Assembly: GCA_003220615.1 (NCBI GenBank)
Contig: QHTB01000134.1
Coordinates: forward strand, 36,629 to 100,628
DNA from: Candidatus Rokuibacteriota bacterium
GTDB taxonomy: Bacteria > Methylomirabilota > Methylomirabilia > Rokubacteriales > CSP1-6
Direction: 5' to 3'
DNA: 64,000 nt
The notes below the pieces were generated by a model. It searched no databases. It saw only the letters and a list, made by a program, of their open reading frames with translations, and was not told the origin of the DNA. The translations under genes were made by a program, and so were the position numbers. This document shows, in pieces, positions 16,825 to 25,051 of the stretch. Numbering within the stretch: the stretch's first letter is position 1; every line of letters begins with the position of its first letter.

Positions 16825-17472
16825 ATGAAAATCTTGCGCGTCGCCTTGGCGCCGCTGCTCGTCCTGGTCGGCGGTGTCGTCACCGTGTGGGCCAACCCTG
16901 GCGATGCCGTCGCGGTTCGTGGGATCCTCGCCTGGCCCGCGATCCTGGCCAACGAGCCGTTCCTGGTCGTGCGCGCCGACAACGGCCGCTTCTACTACGC
17001 CGACGTCACCACCGCTGAGCGCCGCGGGACGGCTGCGCTGCGGGCGGGCAACCGCGTCGCCATCGTCGGGACCGAAGGTGCGAGGCCTCACGAGCTCACG
17101 GCGACGGCGCTCGGACCCGACGCGGCCGCGGTCTCGAGCGAGCCACCCAGCACGAGCGCGGCGCCACCGGTCCCCGGAGAGGCTGCGGCGTCACCGCGCA
17201 CGGATTCGACGGCGCCACCTGCGCCGTCCACCAGCCGCCCGTGGGAACGGGTGCGTGGGACCGTGCAATCGGTGTCCGGCCATACGCTCGTCATCCGACG
17301 CGATGACGGCCAACAGGTGGACATCGACGTGTCGCGATTCGACGGCACGATGGCCAGGGACATCCGGCCCGGCGAGGTCGTGACGGTGTTCGGGACGGCC
17401 GAAAACGGCAAGCCGTTCACTGCAGTCGGCTTCGTTCGCACCGAGCCCGGGAGGTCGCCACACAACCGCTGA
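16825..17472 (+). CDS. Exported protein with two OB-like domains
   Basis: The 215 residues start with a signal peptide ([23 protein letters not shown]). A small beta-rich domain follows ([33 protein letters not shown]), then a Ser/Pro/Ala linker at ~105-140, then a second beta domain ([28 protein letters not shown] ... [11 protein letters not shown]). The VxGTVxSV...V.I..DDGQ pattern is typical of small periplasmic OB-fold proteins of unknown function. It stands alone between rarA and ddl. Confidence 0.7.
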   Translation: MKILRVALAPLLVLVGGVVTVWANPGDAVAVRGILAWPAILANEPFLVVRADNGRFYYADVTTAERRGTAALRAGNRVAIVGTEGARPHELTATALGPDAAAVSSEPPSTSAAPPVPGEAAASPRTDSTAPPAPSTSRPWERVRGTVQSVSGHTLVIRRDDGQQVDIDVSRFDGTMARDIRPGEVVTVFGTAENGKPFTAVGFVRTEPGRSPHNR

Positions 17473-17513
17473 GATCGGCGATCGGCGCGACGTCGCCTGC
17501 TAGAATCAATTTC

Positions 17514-18638
17514 ATGTCGCCGCTTCGCGTCGGCGTCGTCTTCGGCGGCCGCTCCGGCGAGCACGAAGTCTCGCTCGCCTCGGCGGCGTCGGTCATCGCC
17601 GCTCTCGAGCGCGGCGGTCACAGGGTCGTGCCGCTCGGGATCGCGCGCGATGGACGCTGGATCGTCGGCGGCGACCCGCTCCGTGCTCTGGCCAATCAAG
17701 CCCGCGTCTCCCTTTCGAACGACGACACCGGATCCGTGAAAAAGGCGCTCGCCGACCGTGCCGAGGCCCAGGCCGCGGGAGACACCGCGCTGGTCCGCAT
17801 CGAGCCGGCAGGCGGCCTGCCCGCGGGTCTCAGTCAGGGCCTGGACGTCGTTGTGATCATGCTGCACGGTCCGTATGGTGAAGACGGCACGATCCAGGGG
17901 CTCTTCGAGCTGGCCGACCTCCCGTACGTGGGCGCCGGCGTGCTGGCCTCGGCGGTCGGGATGGACAAGGTCACGATGAAGGCCGTCTTTCAAGCTCATG
18001 GCCTGCCGATGGTCGAGCACGAGGTCGTCATGCGTCACGAGTGGCGCGCTGATCGTGCCGGCGTCACCCGGCGAGTCGCGGAGCGCATCGGCGTCCCGTG
18101 CTTCGTCAAGCCGTCGAACCTCGGCTCGAGCGTGGGTATCAGCAAGGTGCGGAAGGTCGACGATCTCCCCGCGGCGATCGACGAGGCCGCGCGGTACGAC
18201 AGGAAGATCCTGATCGAGCGCGCGGCCGTCGGGCGCGAAGTCGAGGTCAGCATCCTCGGCAACAACGAGCCGGTGGCCTCGCTGCCGGCCGAGATCCGCT
18301 ACGGCGCCGAGTGGTACGACTACGCGACGAAGTACGCCGAGGGCCAGGCCCAGCTCGTGATTCCTGCGCCCATCGGGCCCGAGCTGACCCGGCGGGTGCA
18401 GGAGCTCGGTGTGGCGGCCTTCAAGGCCATCGACTGCGCCGGCATGGCGCGCGTCGACTTCTTCCTCGAGGACCACGGCCGCCTGCTCCTGAACGAGATC
18501 AACACCATCCCCGGCTTCACCGCGACCAGCGGCTACGCGCGCATGTGGGAGGCGTCGGGCCTCGACTACGTCACGCTCGTCAACCGCCTCATCGACCTCG
18601 CCCTCGAGCGCCACCGGGATGGCCGGGGACGAACGTAG
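17514..18638 (+). CDS. ddl: D-alanine--D-alanine ligase
   Basis: This 374-residue ATP-grasp enzyme has the N-terminal [17 protein letters not shown], the central [17 protein letters not shown], the ATP-grasp elements [17 protein letters not shown] and [16 protein letters not shown], and the metal-binding C-terminus [24 protein letters not shown]. It joins two D-alanines for the peptidoglycan stem. The length is at the upper end for the family. It lies ~220 bp upstream of murG, so two cell-wall genes are close together here, separated by a repeat array. Confidence 0.96.
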   Translation: MSPLRVGVVFGGRSGEHEVSLASAASVIAALERGGHRVVPLGIARDGRWIVGGDPLRALANQARVSLSNDDTGSVKKALADRAEAQAAGDTALVRIEPAGGLPAGLSQGLDVVVIMLHGPYGEDGTIQGLFELADLPYVGAGVLASAVGMDKVTMKAVFQAHGLPMVEHEVVMRHEWRADRAGVTRRVAERIGVPCFVKPSNLGSSVGISKVRKVDDLPAAIDEAARYDRKILIERAAVGREVEVSILGNNEPVASLPAEIRYGAEWYDYATKYAEGQAQLVIPAPIGPELTRRVQELGVAAFKAIDCAGMARVDFFLEDHGRLLLNEINTIPGFTATSGYARMWEASGLDYVTLVNRLIDLALERHRDGRGRT

Positions 18639-18835
18639 TGCGAGCCGAGGCCGTCCGACGGCCGAGGCGAGCGGTGAAATGACCGAAATGGCAGTGCGAG
18701 CTGAGCGGCCCCCGAGTTGCCGCAGGCACGAGGGCCGCGAGGCGAGCGCTGAAATGATCGAAAAGTGCGAGGTGAGCGGCGCCCGAGTTGCCGGCCGTGC
18801 GAGGCGAGCGGTGAAATGACCGAAAATCTCGAGCG
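18639..18835. repeat. Tandem array of a ~60-bp GTGCGAG...GGCGAGCGGTGAAATGA repeat
   Basis: About three units fill the ddl-murG gap. Each begins GTGCGAG, contains a GC-rich dyad and ends AGGCGAGCGSTGAAATGAYCGAAA; the cores are at 18665, 18740 and 18802. Inverted copies occur at 28490-28674, and a single core lies at the HAD/rarA junction (15401-15416). It is probably a REP-like or miniature mobile element family. The units are too short and irregular, and lack true spacers, to be a CRISPR. Confidence 0.75.
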
Positions 18836-18855
18836 TGGCGGTCAAAAGGTCGCAC

Positions 18856-19968
18856 ATGGTTGACGTCGTGATCGCCGGTGGCGGCACCGGCGGTCACACG
18901 AGTCCCGGCCTCGCCGTTGCGGCGCTCCTTCGCCAGCGTCACCTCACGTGCGCCTGGATCGGCAGCCACCACGGCGTCGAGGCGCGGATCGTCCCCGGGC
19001 GCGACGTACCGTACACCGCCATACCCACGGGCAAGCTCCGCCGCTACTGGTCGTGGCGCAACGTCGCCGATCTGCTGGTGAACACGCCGACCGGCGTCCT
19101 CGCTGCGGCTCACGCCCTCCGCCGCCTGCGTCCACGCGTCGTCTTCGCCACCGGCGGGTACGTCGCGTTGCCCGTCGTGCTGGCAGCCGCCGTCCGCCGC
19201 GTGCCCTCGGTGATCCACGAGCAGACTGCGGTCCCCGGGCTCGCGAATCGGCTGGCGGGCCGCCTCGCTTCGCGCATCGCCGTGACGTTTCCTGACGCCG
19301 ACGGACGCTTCCCGCGTGCGCGCGTCATCGTCACCGGCAACCCCATCCGGCCCGAGCTCAGATCCGGCTCGCGCGCCGACGCCATCTCCATGTTCAAGCT
19401 CGATCCGGCCACGCCGCTCGTCTACGTCACCGGAGGCGCCCAGGGCGCTCAGCGCATCAACCGCGCGGTCGGTGAGTCGCTGCCCGCCCTGCTCGCACAG
19501 ACGCAGGTGATCCACCAGTGCGGTGATAACCCGACGACGGGCGATCGCGCGTGGCTCGAGGGCCTTCGTGCCACGCTGCCACCAGCGCTCGCCGCCCGAT
19601 ACACGCTGAAGCCGTGGGTGGGTGAGGAGCTGGCGGCGATCTACGCGGCCGCCACGCTCGTGATCGGACGCGCCGGCGCGGGGACGGTCAACGAATGCTG
19701 CCACCTCGGGGTGCCGGCGCTCTACATTCCCCTGCCCGGCGCCAGCGGGGACGAGCAGATGGCCAACGCGAGAGTGGCCGAGCGCGCTGGTGGCTGCGCC
19801 GTGCTCCCACAGAAAGAGCTGACGCCGGCCCGCCTCGTCGAACGTGTGCGCGAGCTGCTGGCCGACAGGGCCGCCCTGAAGAAAATGGGCGAGCACGCCC
19901 GTGCCGTGGCCGTCCCCGATGCCGCCGAGCGCATCGTGGACGTGCTCCTCACGACGGCGCGCCGGTGA
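18856..19968 (+). CDS. murG: UDP-N-acetylglucosamine--N-acetylmuramyl-(pentapeptide) pyrophosphoryl-undecaprenol GlcNAc transferase
   Basis: This 370-residue GT-B glycosyltransferase has the MurG glycine loop GGGTGGHTSPGLAVA, G-loop 2 FATGGYVALPVVLAA, HEQTAVPGLANR and the C-terminal donor site GRAGAGTVNECCHLGVPALYIPLP. It adds GlcNAc to lipid I on the inner face of the membrane to make lipid II. The ATG at 18856 follows AAAAGG at good spacing and is preferred over the ORF-track start 21 bp earlier. It is away from the usual mur/fts cluster but close to ddl. Confidence 0.95.
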   Translation: MVDVVIAGGGTGGHTSPGLAVAALLRQRHLTCAWIGSHHGVEARIVPGRDVPYTAIPTGKLRRYWSWRNVADLLVNTPTGVLAAAHALRRLRPRVVFATGGYVALPVVLAAAVRRVPSVIHEQTAVPGLANRLAGRLASRIAVTFPDADGRFPRARVIVTGNPIRPELRSGSRADAISMFKLDPATPLVYVTGGAQGAQRINRAVGESLPALLAQTQVIHQCGDNPTTGDRAWLEGLRATLPPALAARYTLKPWVGEELAAIYAAATLVIGRAGAGTVNECCHLGVPALYIPLPGASGDEQMANARVAERAGGCAVLPQKELTPARLVERVRELLADRAALKKMGEHARAVAVPDAAERIVDVLLTTARR

Positions 19969-20003
19969 CGATCGAGTGGCGGCGGGCGCTCCGCCCCAAC
20001 GCG

Positions 20004-20726
20004 CTACGTGGCTGGCCGACGGCCCCGAAGATCGACGCGCACCGGGCAGGCCTCGCAGCGCGGCGCCGTGCGGCAGTGCGACTTGCCGACGGCGACGAGC
20101 AGCGCGTGAAATTCGTTGAAGAGCGCGGGATCGGACGGCAGGTGAGCCTCGACGAATGCGCGCGTCTCCTCGTAGCCGGCCCGCGGGCCGATGAAACGAT
20201 GGCGAGCCAGGACGCGCCGGGCGTACGCGTCGGCGACGAACACCGGCCGGCCGGCGGCGTAGAGCAGGATCGCGTCCACGGTCTCCGGGCCGAGCCCGGG
20301 AACGTCGAGCAGCTCGCGGCGCAGCGAAGCCAGCGGCTCGCGGCGCAGCCGCTCCCAGCGCCCGCCGAAGCGCTCGAGCAGCCACACCGTGAAGTCGTGG
20401 ACCCGGCGCGCCTTGAGCCGGTAGGTGCCGGCCGAGCGGATGATCGGCGCGAGCTCGTCGACGCTCACGGCGGCGAGCCGCGTCGGGTCGAGCAGCCGGC
20501 GGCTGCGGAGCGCGGCGATCGCGAGGGCGGCGTTGGTCCACGCGGTGTGCTGGGTGAGGATCGCACCCACGGCGATCTCGTAGGCCGATCTGCCCGGCCA
20601 CCAGCGCTGAGGCCCGTACCGTCTCAGGAGAGCCACGTGGAGCCGCAAGAGCCGGGCCTTGATGGGATCCGGCGGCGGCCCAGGAATCCGGCGATGGCGG
20701 AGTCTGAACGGAGGCGCTGACGACAT
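20004..20726 (-). CDS. Endonuclease III-related HhH-GPD DNA glycosylase
   Basis: The 240-residue protein has AVGAILTQHTAWTNAALA, a helix-hairpin-helix VPGLGPETVDAILLYA, and VADAYARRVLARH with the conserved glycosylase Asp. At the C-terminus it has CRTAPRCEACP, an iron-sulfur-like motif with only three of the four cysteines. The lysine expected after the hairpin in bifunctional endonuclease III (RKTA) is replaced (PETV), so base excision without lyase activity is likely. The start is placed at the ATG at 20726, which shares the CATG palindrome with the start of the divergent gene; the longer ORF would run into that gene. Confidence 0.8.
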   Translation of the reverse strand: MSSAPPFRLRHRRIPGPPPDPIKARLLRLHVALLRRYGPQRWWPGRSAYEIAVGAILTQHTAWTNAALAIAALRSRRLLDPTRLAAVSVDELAPIIRSAGTYRLKARRVHDFTVWLLERFGGRWERLRREPLASLRRELLDVPGLGPETVDAILLYAAGRPVFVADAYARRVLARHRFIGPRAGYEETRAFVEAHLPSDPALFNEFHALLVAVGKSHCRTAPRCEACPVRVDLRGRRPAT

Positions 20727-21681
20727 GCTCGGACTCATCGTCCTGCTGCAGACCCTGCTGCTGGCCGTGACGGGGCCGCCCACCTCACCCGAGTATCTCC
20801 CGCTGCGGGTGGCCGACGCCGAGGGCTACTTCAAGCGCGAAGGCCTCACCGTCGTCCTCAAGACGACGCGGGCGGAGGTCGGCGCGGCCGAGGCCCTGGC
20901 GCAGGGCCAGGTGGATCTCGCGGCGACCTCGCTCGAGGCCATCCTGCGCTTCGGGCCGCGGCAGCCTCGTCAGATGTCGAAGCTGGTGCTCGGCCTCACG
21001 GCGGCGCCTCCGGTCGCGCTGCTCACGACCAGGAACCTCGAGGGCACGCTGACCTCCGTCAAGAACCTGGTCGGTCTCAGGATCGGCGTCGCGACGCCGG
21101 GCGCTCCCGAGCACGCCTGGCTCAACGCGATCCTGGCTCGCGCCGGTGTTCCGCTGATGCGGGTGGACCTCGTCAGCCTGGGCACGCGCGGGCTCGTGAC
21201 GGGCCTCGAGACCGGTGACGTCCAGGCCGGGCTCGTGGCCGAGCCGAACGTGAGCCGGTTGGTGAACGACAACGGCGCCGTCGTCCTGGCCGATCTGCGC
21301 AGCCCGGAGGCCGTGGCCAGGACACTGGGCTCGCCGACTGTGAACGCGGGCGTGTTCGGTCGATCCGACCGCATGCCGCGCGACGCCGACCTCGCCGCCT
21401 TCGGCCGTGCGGTGCTGGCGGCCGAGCGGCTGATCGCCGACACGTCCGCCGAGGATCTGGCGGCGCGGTGGCCCGCCAGCCTGATCGGCGCCCCCGACGA
21501 GTTCTCGCGCCGGCTCAACACTACGCGCGAGATCTTCTTGCCGAACGGCACGGTGACGCCCGCCCAGCTCACCGAGACCGTGGACATCGTCCGCGCCTAC
21601 GGCCCGCTGCCCGCCACGCTGAAGATGCCCAAGCCCGAGGAGTTCATCCACCGGTCGGCTCTCAAACGCCGAAGTCCCTGA
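20725..21681 (+). CDS. NMT1/THI5-like ABC transporter substrate-binding protein
   Basis: This is a 318-residue exported binding protein with a signal peptide MLGLIVLLQTLLLAVTG and EYLPLRVADAEGYFKREGLTVVL. The first-lobe motif EALAQGQVDLAATS, the hinge signature LVGLRIGVATPGAPEHAWLNAIL and the late TVNAGVFGRSDRM follow. These features mark the SsuA/NMT1-type family that binds sulfonates, pyrimidines or related small molecules. GGAGG precedes the ATG at 20725. No permease or ATPase is adjacent, and the 3' end overlaps the convergent maf gene by 20 bp, so it is an orphan binding protein. Confidence 0.85.
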   Translation: MLGLIVLLQTLLLAVTGPPTSPEYLPLRVADAEGYFKREGLTVVLKTTRAEVGAAEALAQGQVDLAATSLEAILRFGPRQPRQMSKLVLGLTAAPPVALLTTRNLEGTLTSVKNLVGLRIGVATPGAPEHAWLNAILARAGVPLMRVDLVSLGTRGLVTGLETGDVQAGLVAEPNVSRLVNDNGAVVLADLRSPEAVARTLGSPTVNAGVFGRSDRMPRDADLAAFGRAVLAAERLIADTSAEDLAARWPASLIGAPDEFSRRLNTTREIFLPNGTVTPAQLTETVDIVRAYGPLPATLKMPKPEEFIHRSALKRRSP

Positions 21682-22219
21682 GCAGGCGGCGGGTCGCGTC
21701 GAGCGGCAGCCCGACGACGTTGGTGTAGGAGCCGACGTACCCCGCCACCAGATCACTCCCCTTCTCCTGGATCGCGTAGGCGCCGGCCTTGTCGAATGGC
21801 TCTCCCGTGGCGACGTAGTCGTCGATGGCCTGATCGGTGAACGACGCCATGAACACCCGGGTCACGACCGCCGTCGCGGCCTCGCGCCGACTGGCGGCAT
21901 CGACGACGCCGACGCCCGTGATGACCTCGTGGCTTCGGCCGCGCAGGCGGCGGAGCATGGCGCGCGCATCATCATGGCTCGTCGGCTTGCCCAGCGGCTG
22001 GCCGTCGACGACGACGATCGTGTCGGCGCCCAGCACCACGCCCTCGGTCACCCGGCCGGCGACGGCACGCGCCTTCCTGAGCGCCAGCGCGGCGACCGGG
22101 GCTGGCGTGATCGGCGCCGCGAGCGCTTCGTCGACGTTCGATGGGACGACGACGAAATCGTGAATCAGCCGGGCGAGGAGCTCCCGCCTCCGGGGCGAGG
22201 CGGAAGCGAGGATGACCAC
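21662..22219 (-). CDS. maf: Maf-like nucleotide pyrophosphatase
   Basis: This 185-residue protein begins with the Maf motif ILASASPRRRELLA. It has the catalytic GVVLGADTIVVVDGQPLGKP, GRSHEVITGVGVV, and GAYAIQEKGSDLVAGYVGSYTNVVGLPL. Maf proteins hydrolyse non-canonical or excess pyrimidine nucleoside triphosphates. It starts with GTG and is the last gene of the speD-speE-DUF4321-maf unit, overlapping the convergent binding-protein gene by 20 bp. Confidence 0.93.
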   Translation of the reverse strand: MVILASASPRRRELLARLIHDFVVVPSNVDEALAAPITPAPVAALALRKARAVAGRVTEGVVLGADTIVVVDGQPLGKPTSHDDARAMLRRLRGRSHEVITGVGVVDAASRREAATAVVTRVFMASFTDQAIDDYVATGEPFDKAGAYAIQEKGSDLVAGYVGSYTNVVGLPLDATRRLLRDFGV

Positions 22220-22235
22220 TGGTCGTCGCGGAGGC

Positions 22236-22469
22236 TTAGAGGTGGCGGAGCGTCACGGCGGAGATGACGATGCCGAGGACGCCGACGACGTTGACCTTGA
22301 ACGCCACACCCAGCGTGAACGCGATCAGCCGGAGATCGAGCGTCACGGGCGGCGTGACGCCGATGGTCGGGCCCTTCGTGAGGAATTCCTGGACCCATCC
22401 GCTGGTGAGATTACCGAGCAACTCGCCGAGGAGCGAGCCGACGACGAGACCGGCCACGACGATCAACAC
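22236..22469 (-). CDS. DUF4321 small membrane protein
   Basis: This 77-residue protein has two hydrophobic segments, GLVVGSLLGELLG at the start and LRLIAFTLGVAFKVNVVGVLGIVISAVT near the end. The pattern matches the DUF4321 family that often lies beside maf in deep-branching bacteria. Its function is unknown. The start is GTG; an earlier in-frame start would add a hydrophobic RGFGLVVL extension but has no ordinary start codon. It lies 16 bp before maf. Confidence 0.7.
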   Translation of the reverse strand: MLIVVAGLVVGSLLGELLGNLTSGWVQEFLTKGPTIGVTPPVTLDLRLIAFTLGVAFKVNVVGVLGIVISAVTLRHL

Positions 22470-22513
22470 GACGAGGCCGAACCCACGCTGGGCCGCCGCG
22501 CCGGAGGCGATGT

Positions 22514-23434
22514 TTATGCCACGATCAGCGGGTTGGCGTCCGTGACCACTCGCGTCTCGGCGGCGATCGCTCGGCGGAGGTGCTTGGGGAGGCCGAAAGC
22601 GTGCTGGTGGGTCTGGCCGTCCCAGTAGGACAGCTCACCCTTCACGCGCTCGGCGATGAGTCGGTCCACCGTGGCGACATCCTGCTTCCGGGGATCGATC
22701 TTCTTCCCGGCCAGGATGAACCCCCACGGAGTCCCGAAGCATGAGATGAATGTCTGATAGCCGGCGACAACCGGGAAAACTTCCCGAAGTGTCCGGTGAA
22801 TGGCAGTGAAGAAGGCCTGCTCGCCGATCTTCGTCATCCCTGCCTGCATGGTGAGCACGCCACCGGGCGTCAGGCGATCGTAGACGACCTTGTAGAACTC
22901 CCGGCTGTAGAGCAGACAGGCCGGGCCCTCTTCTAGCGGCTCGACGAGATCGCTGACGATCAGGTCGAAGCGGTCGCTGGTCCGCTCGAGGTACGCCCGG
23001 GCGTCTTCGTGCCGTAGCTCGGTGCGCGGGTCGTCGAAGGCGCCCTGGTGCATCTCGGGCAGATGGCGCTTGCAGAGCTCGACGACCTCGCCGTCGATGT
23101 CGACCATGACGGCTCGCGTCAAGGAGGGGTACCGCAGGAACTCCCGGAGGGTCGCTCCCTCCCCGCCTCCGATGACCAGCGCGCTCTTCGGCGCGCCCTC
23201 CACGGCCAGCAGACCGGGATGGACGAGGGCCTCGTGGTAGATGAACTCGTCATGCTGGCTGGACTGGATGCGGCCGTCCAGGACCAGGCACTTGCCGTAC
23301 GACGCCGTCTCCATGATCTCGACCTGCTGGAACTTGGTCTGAGCCTGGACGAGGGTCCGCACGATGGCGTGCATGTGCCCTTCGACGGGCGTCGTGGTCT
23401 CGAAGAACCACTTGTACGACTGAGGATTGATCAA
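22514..23434 (-). CDS. speE: Spermidine synthase (polyamine aminopropyltransferase)
   Basis: The 306-residue enzyme has the substrate lid region KCLVLDGRIQSSQHDEFIYHEALVHP, the AdoMet-fold VIGGGEGATLREFLR, acidic loop MVDIDGEVVELCKRHLP, and ARAYLE. The catalytic strand reads SDLVEPLEEGPACLLYSREFY, where simpler spermidine synthases have DSTDP. It transfers the aminopropyl group of decarboxylated AdoMet to putrescine. The start is TTG, overlapping the speD stop (TTGA), so it is coupled to the gene making its co-substrate. Confidence 0.93.
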   Translation of the reverse strand: MINPQSYKWFFETTTPVEGHMHAIVRTLVQAQTKFQQVEIMETASYGKCLVLDGRIQSSQHDEFIYHEALVHPGLLAVEGAPKSALVIGGGEGATLREFLRYPSLTRAVMVDIDGEVVELCKRHLPEMHQGAFDDPRTELRHEDARAYLERTSDRFDLIVSDLVEPLEEGPACLLYSREFYKVVYDRLTPGGVLTMQAGMTKIGEQAFFTAIHRTLREVFPVVAGYQTFISCFGTPWGFILAGKKIDPRKQDVATVDRLIAERVKGELSYWDGQTHQHAFGLPKHLRRAIAAETRVVTDANPLIVA

Positions 23435-23826
23435 CTGACTGCGACCGGCGCTTTGTTGGCGACCGGAGCGGCGGCGTTCACGAACACGCCCCGCTGCATC
23501 TCGACCACGGAGGCGCGCTCGGCGCCGAACTGCTCGACCAGGTAATTCACGGCGATCTCCGGCTGGAGGACTTCACCGCAGGAGAAGACGTCCACCGCCG
23601 CATAGCGGTACTCGGGCCAGGTGTGAATCGAGAGATGGGACTCGGCGATGACGACCACGCCGCTGATCCCGAATGGGTTGAACTCGTGGAAGACGACGTC
23701 GACGATCGTGGCTTGCGCCCGCTTCGCCGCTTCGATGAGGGAGCTTTTCACGGCTTCGAGGTTGTTGATGGACTCGGAGTCGCAATCGAACAACTCGAGA
23801 AGCAGGTGTCGTCCCAAGGCGTTCAA
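23431..23826 (-). CDS. speD: S-adenosylmethionine decarboxylase proenzyme
   Basis: This is a 131-residue bacterial/archaeal-type AdoMetDC. The self-cleavage site is Glu62-Ser63 in AESHLSIHTWPE, and His68 and Cys83 (VFSCGE) are at the positions known to be catalytic in the Thermotoga enzyme. Cleavage yields a pyruvoyl-bearing chain that decarboxylates AdoMet. The start is TTG, supported by AAAGGAGG at ideal distance; no ATG is available. It leads the speD-speE operon, with a candidate promoter at 23937-23965. Confidence 0.95.
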   Translation of the reverse strand: MNALGRHLLLELFDCDSESINNLEAVKSSLIEAAKRAQATIVDVVFHEFNPFGISGVVVIAESHLSIHTWPEYRYAAVDVFSCGEVLQPEIAVNYLVEQFGAERASVVEMQRGVFVNAAAPVANKAPVAVS

Positions 23827-23899
23827 TCCAGCGGCCTCCTTTCGCCTTCGACCATCTACCGCACCTCTCCTGCAACGCGCTCATCGGCGTCGCTGTTAC

Positions 23900-23920
23900 G
23901 CGGCAAAAAAAACTTGCCGC
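23900..23920. promoter_or_regulatory. GCGGCAA-N7-TTGCCGC inverted repeat in the speD leader
   Basis: This is a perfect 7-bp dyad around an A/T-rich centre, between the candidate speD promoter and the gene, so it would fold as a hairpin in the leader RNA or act as an operator. There is no T-tract after it on the speD strand, so it is not a standard terminator. A related palindrome sits at 24004-24018. Confidence 0.4.
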
Positions 23921-23936
23921 AGCCAAAAACAAAGTC

Positions 23937-23965
23937 ACTGTATGGTCGCGTAAAGTCGATTGCAA
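23937..23965 (-). promoter_or_regulatory. Candidate sigma70 promoter for speD-speE
   Basis: On the minus strand TTGCAA (23965-23960), a 17-bp spacer and TACAGT (23942-23937) form a reasonable -35/-10 pair in an unusually A/T-rich stretch. Transcription would start near 23930, leaving a leader of ~105 nt containing a hairpin. Confidence 0.45.
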
Positions 23966-24003
23966 GGAAAAAACGCGACTTGACACGTTCTTCGACCCCG
24001 CTC

Positions 24004-24018
24004 CGGCAAAATTTGCCG
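24004..24018. promoter_or_regulatory. CGGCAAA-A-TTTGCCG palindrome in the polyamine divergent region
   Basis: This is a perfect 7-bp inverted repeat with a one-base centre, 39 bp upstream of the candidate speD -35. It shares GGCAA/TTGCC arms with the dyad in the speD leader, so one regulator could bind both. The rest of 23827-24550 holds no gene I can support. Confidence 0.35.
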
Positions 24019-24447
24019 CGCGATCGCCAGCGAGTCACGTCGCGCTGGCAGCGACACGAGCGGGCTGGATCGTTTTCGTCGGCTCGCCTCGGGCGCTAGA
24101 CCTCAGCCCCAACCACCCTGCGGCTCGCACTGCGGCGACTCGCCACGCGACAGCCAGGCAGGAGGCGCCTCGTCAGCCCGCCTCAGGCGCGCGACCCGAC
24201 CGGCCCGCCCGTGGCGGCTCCGGCGGCGCCCGGCGCGATCAGAAACTTCCTCACTCGCGCTGCGCGCGTGACTCGTCGCGAGCGGACGCGCGGCCGTCGC
24301 CTTCGCGCGACCGTCGAGACGTCGGATCGATCGTCGATCAGCTCGCAGGCGACACCACGAACGGCTCAGTGCTCGGGTCTGGAGCGCCAACTGCGGCGGC
24401 GCGGACGCGCAGCCACCGTCTGAGCGTCACGTAACCACACTTTTCTC

Positions 24448-24475
24448 TTGCATTCGTTCTCGCGGCCCGTAGAGT
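24448..24475 (+). promoter_or_regulatory. Candidate sigma70 promoter for the arginine decarboxylase operon
   Basis: TTGCAT (24448-24453), a 16-bp spacer and TAGAGT (24470-24475) lie ~75 bp before the decarboxylase start, giving a leader of about 70 nt. The hexamers are imperfect. Confidence 0.35.
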
Positions 24476-24550
24476 GGCGAATGTGCGGTGCGACGGCGCT
24501 CCGCTTGCAGAAGGAGGCGGAACAACAGAGGAGATGGGAGGATCGATCGG

Positions 24551-25030
24551 ATGACGAAGCGGATCACGATGGCGGCGGCAACCGTGGGACACGCGGAGGG
24601 CGGCACCCCTCTCAACGCTTTCGACAATGCGCTACTCGCGGCCGGCATCGGCAACATCAACCTCGTCAAGATCTCCAGCATTCTTCCCCCGGAGGTCCCG
24701 GTCATCGAGCTACCGAAGATCAAGCTCGGAGCGCTCATCCCCACGGCCTACGCGGCCATGACGAGCGAGAAGCCGGGCGAGACGGTGGCGGCCGCGGTTG
24801 GCTACGCCATCCCAGACGACCCAGCCAAGAACGGCGTCATCATGGAGTTCCACGGGTACGCGACCCGCGAGCATGCCGAGCGGACGATCGAGGCCATGCT
24901 CGAAGAAGCCTTCCGGGTTCGGGGCGAGCCCATCCGGGAGATGAAGATCTTCGCGGTCGAGCACACGGTCGAGCGGACGGGCTGCGCGCTAGCCGCCATC
25001 ACCTTGCTCGCCGAAGACGACCTCGTTTAG
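24551..25030 (+). CDS. Pyruvoyl-dependent arginine decarboxylase
   Basis: The 159-residue proenzyme has AGIGNINLVKISSILPPEV, where cleavage between Ser42 and Ser43 generates the pyruvoyl group. AVGYAIPDDPAKNGVIMEFHG and EEAFRVRGEP follow, typical of the PvlArgDC family known mainly from archaea. It converts arginine to agmatine. The ATG at 24551 is preceded by GGGAGG; the track's start adds an arginine-rich, non-homologous leader. It heads the right arm of the polyamine cluster, just before agmatinase. Confidence 0.93.
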   Translation: MTKRITMAAATVGHAEGGTPLNAFDNALLAAGIGNINLVKISSILPPEVPVIELPKIKLGALIPTAYAAMTSEKPGETVAAAVGYAIPDDPAKNGVIMEFHGYATREHAERTIEAMLEEAFRVRGEPIREMKIFAVEHTVERTGCALAAITLLAEDDLV

Positions 25031-25051
25031 CGCGGGGCTCGCGACCGGCCG

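Noticed and set aside
18639-18835. CRISPR array
   Set aside because: Repeat units are themselves the whole length, with variable interiors and no uniform spacers, and no cas genes are present.
17088-18887. 599-aa minus-strand ORF
   Set aside because: Antisense to ddl and part of the exported protein gene; no domain.
18589-20601. 670-aa minus-strand ORF
   Set aside because: Runs antisense through ddl end, the repeat array and murG; composition is shadow-like.
24103-24423. ORFs in the polyamine divergent region
   Set aside because: Arg/Ala-rich in all frames with no start signal; the region is better read as control DNA.
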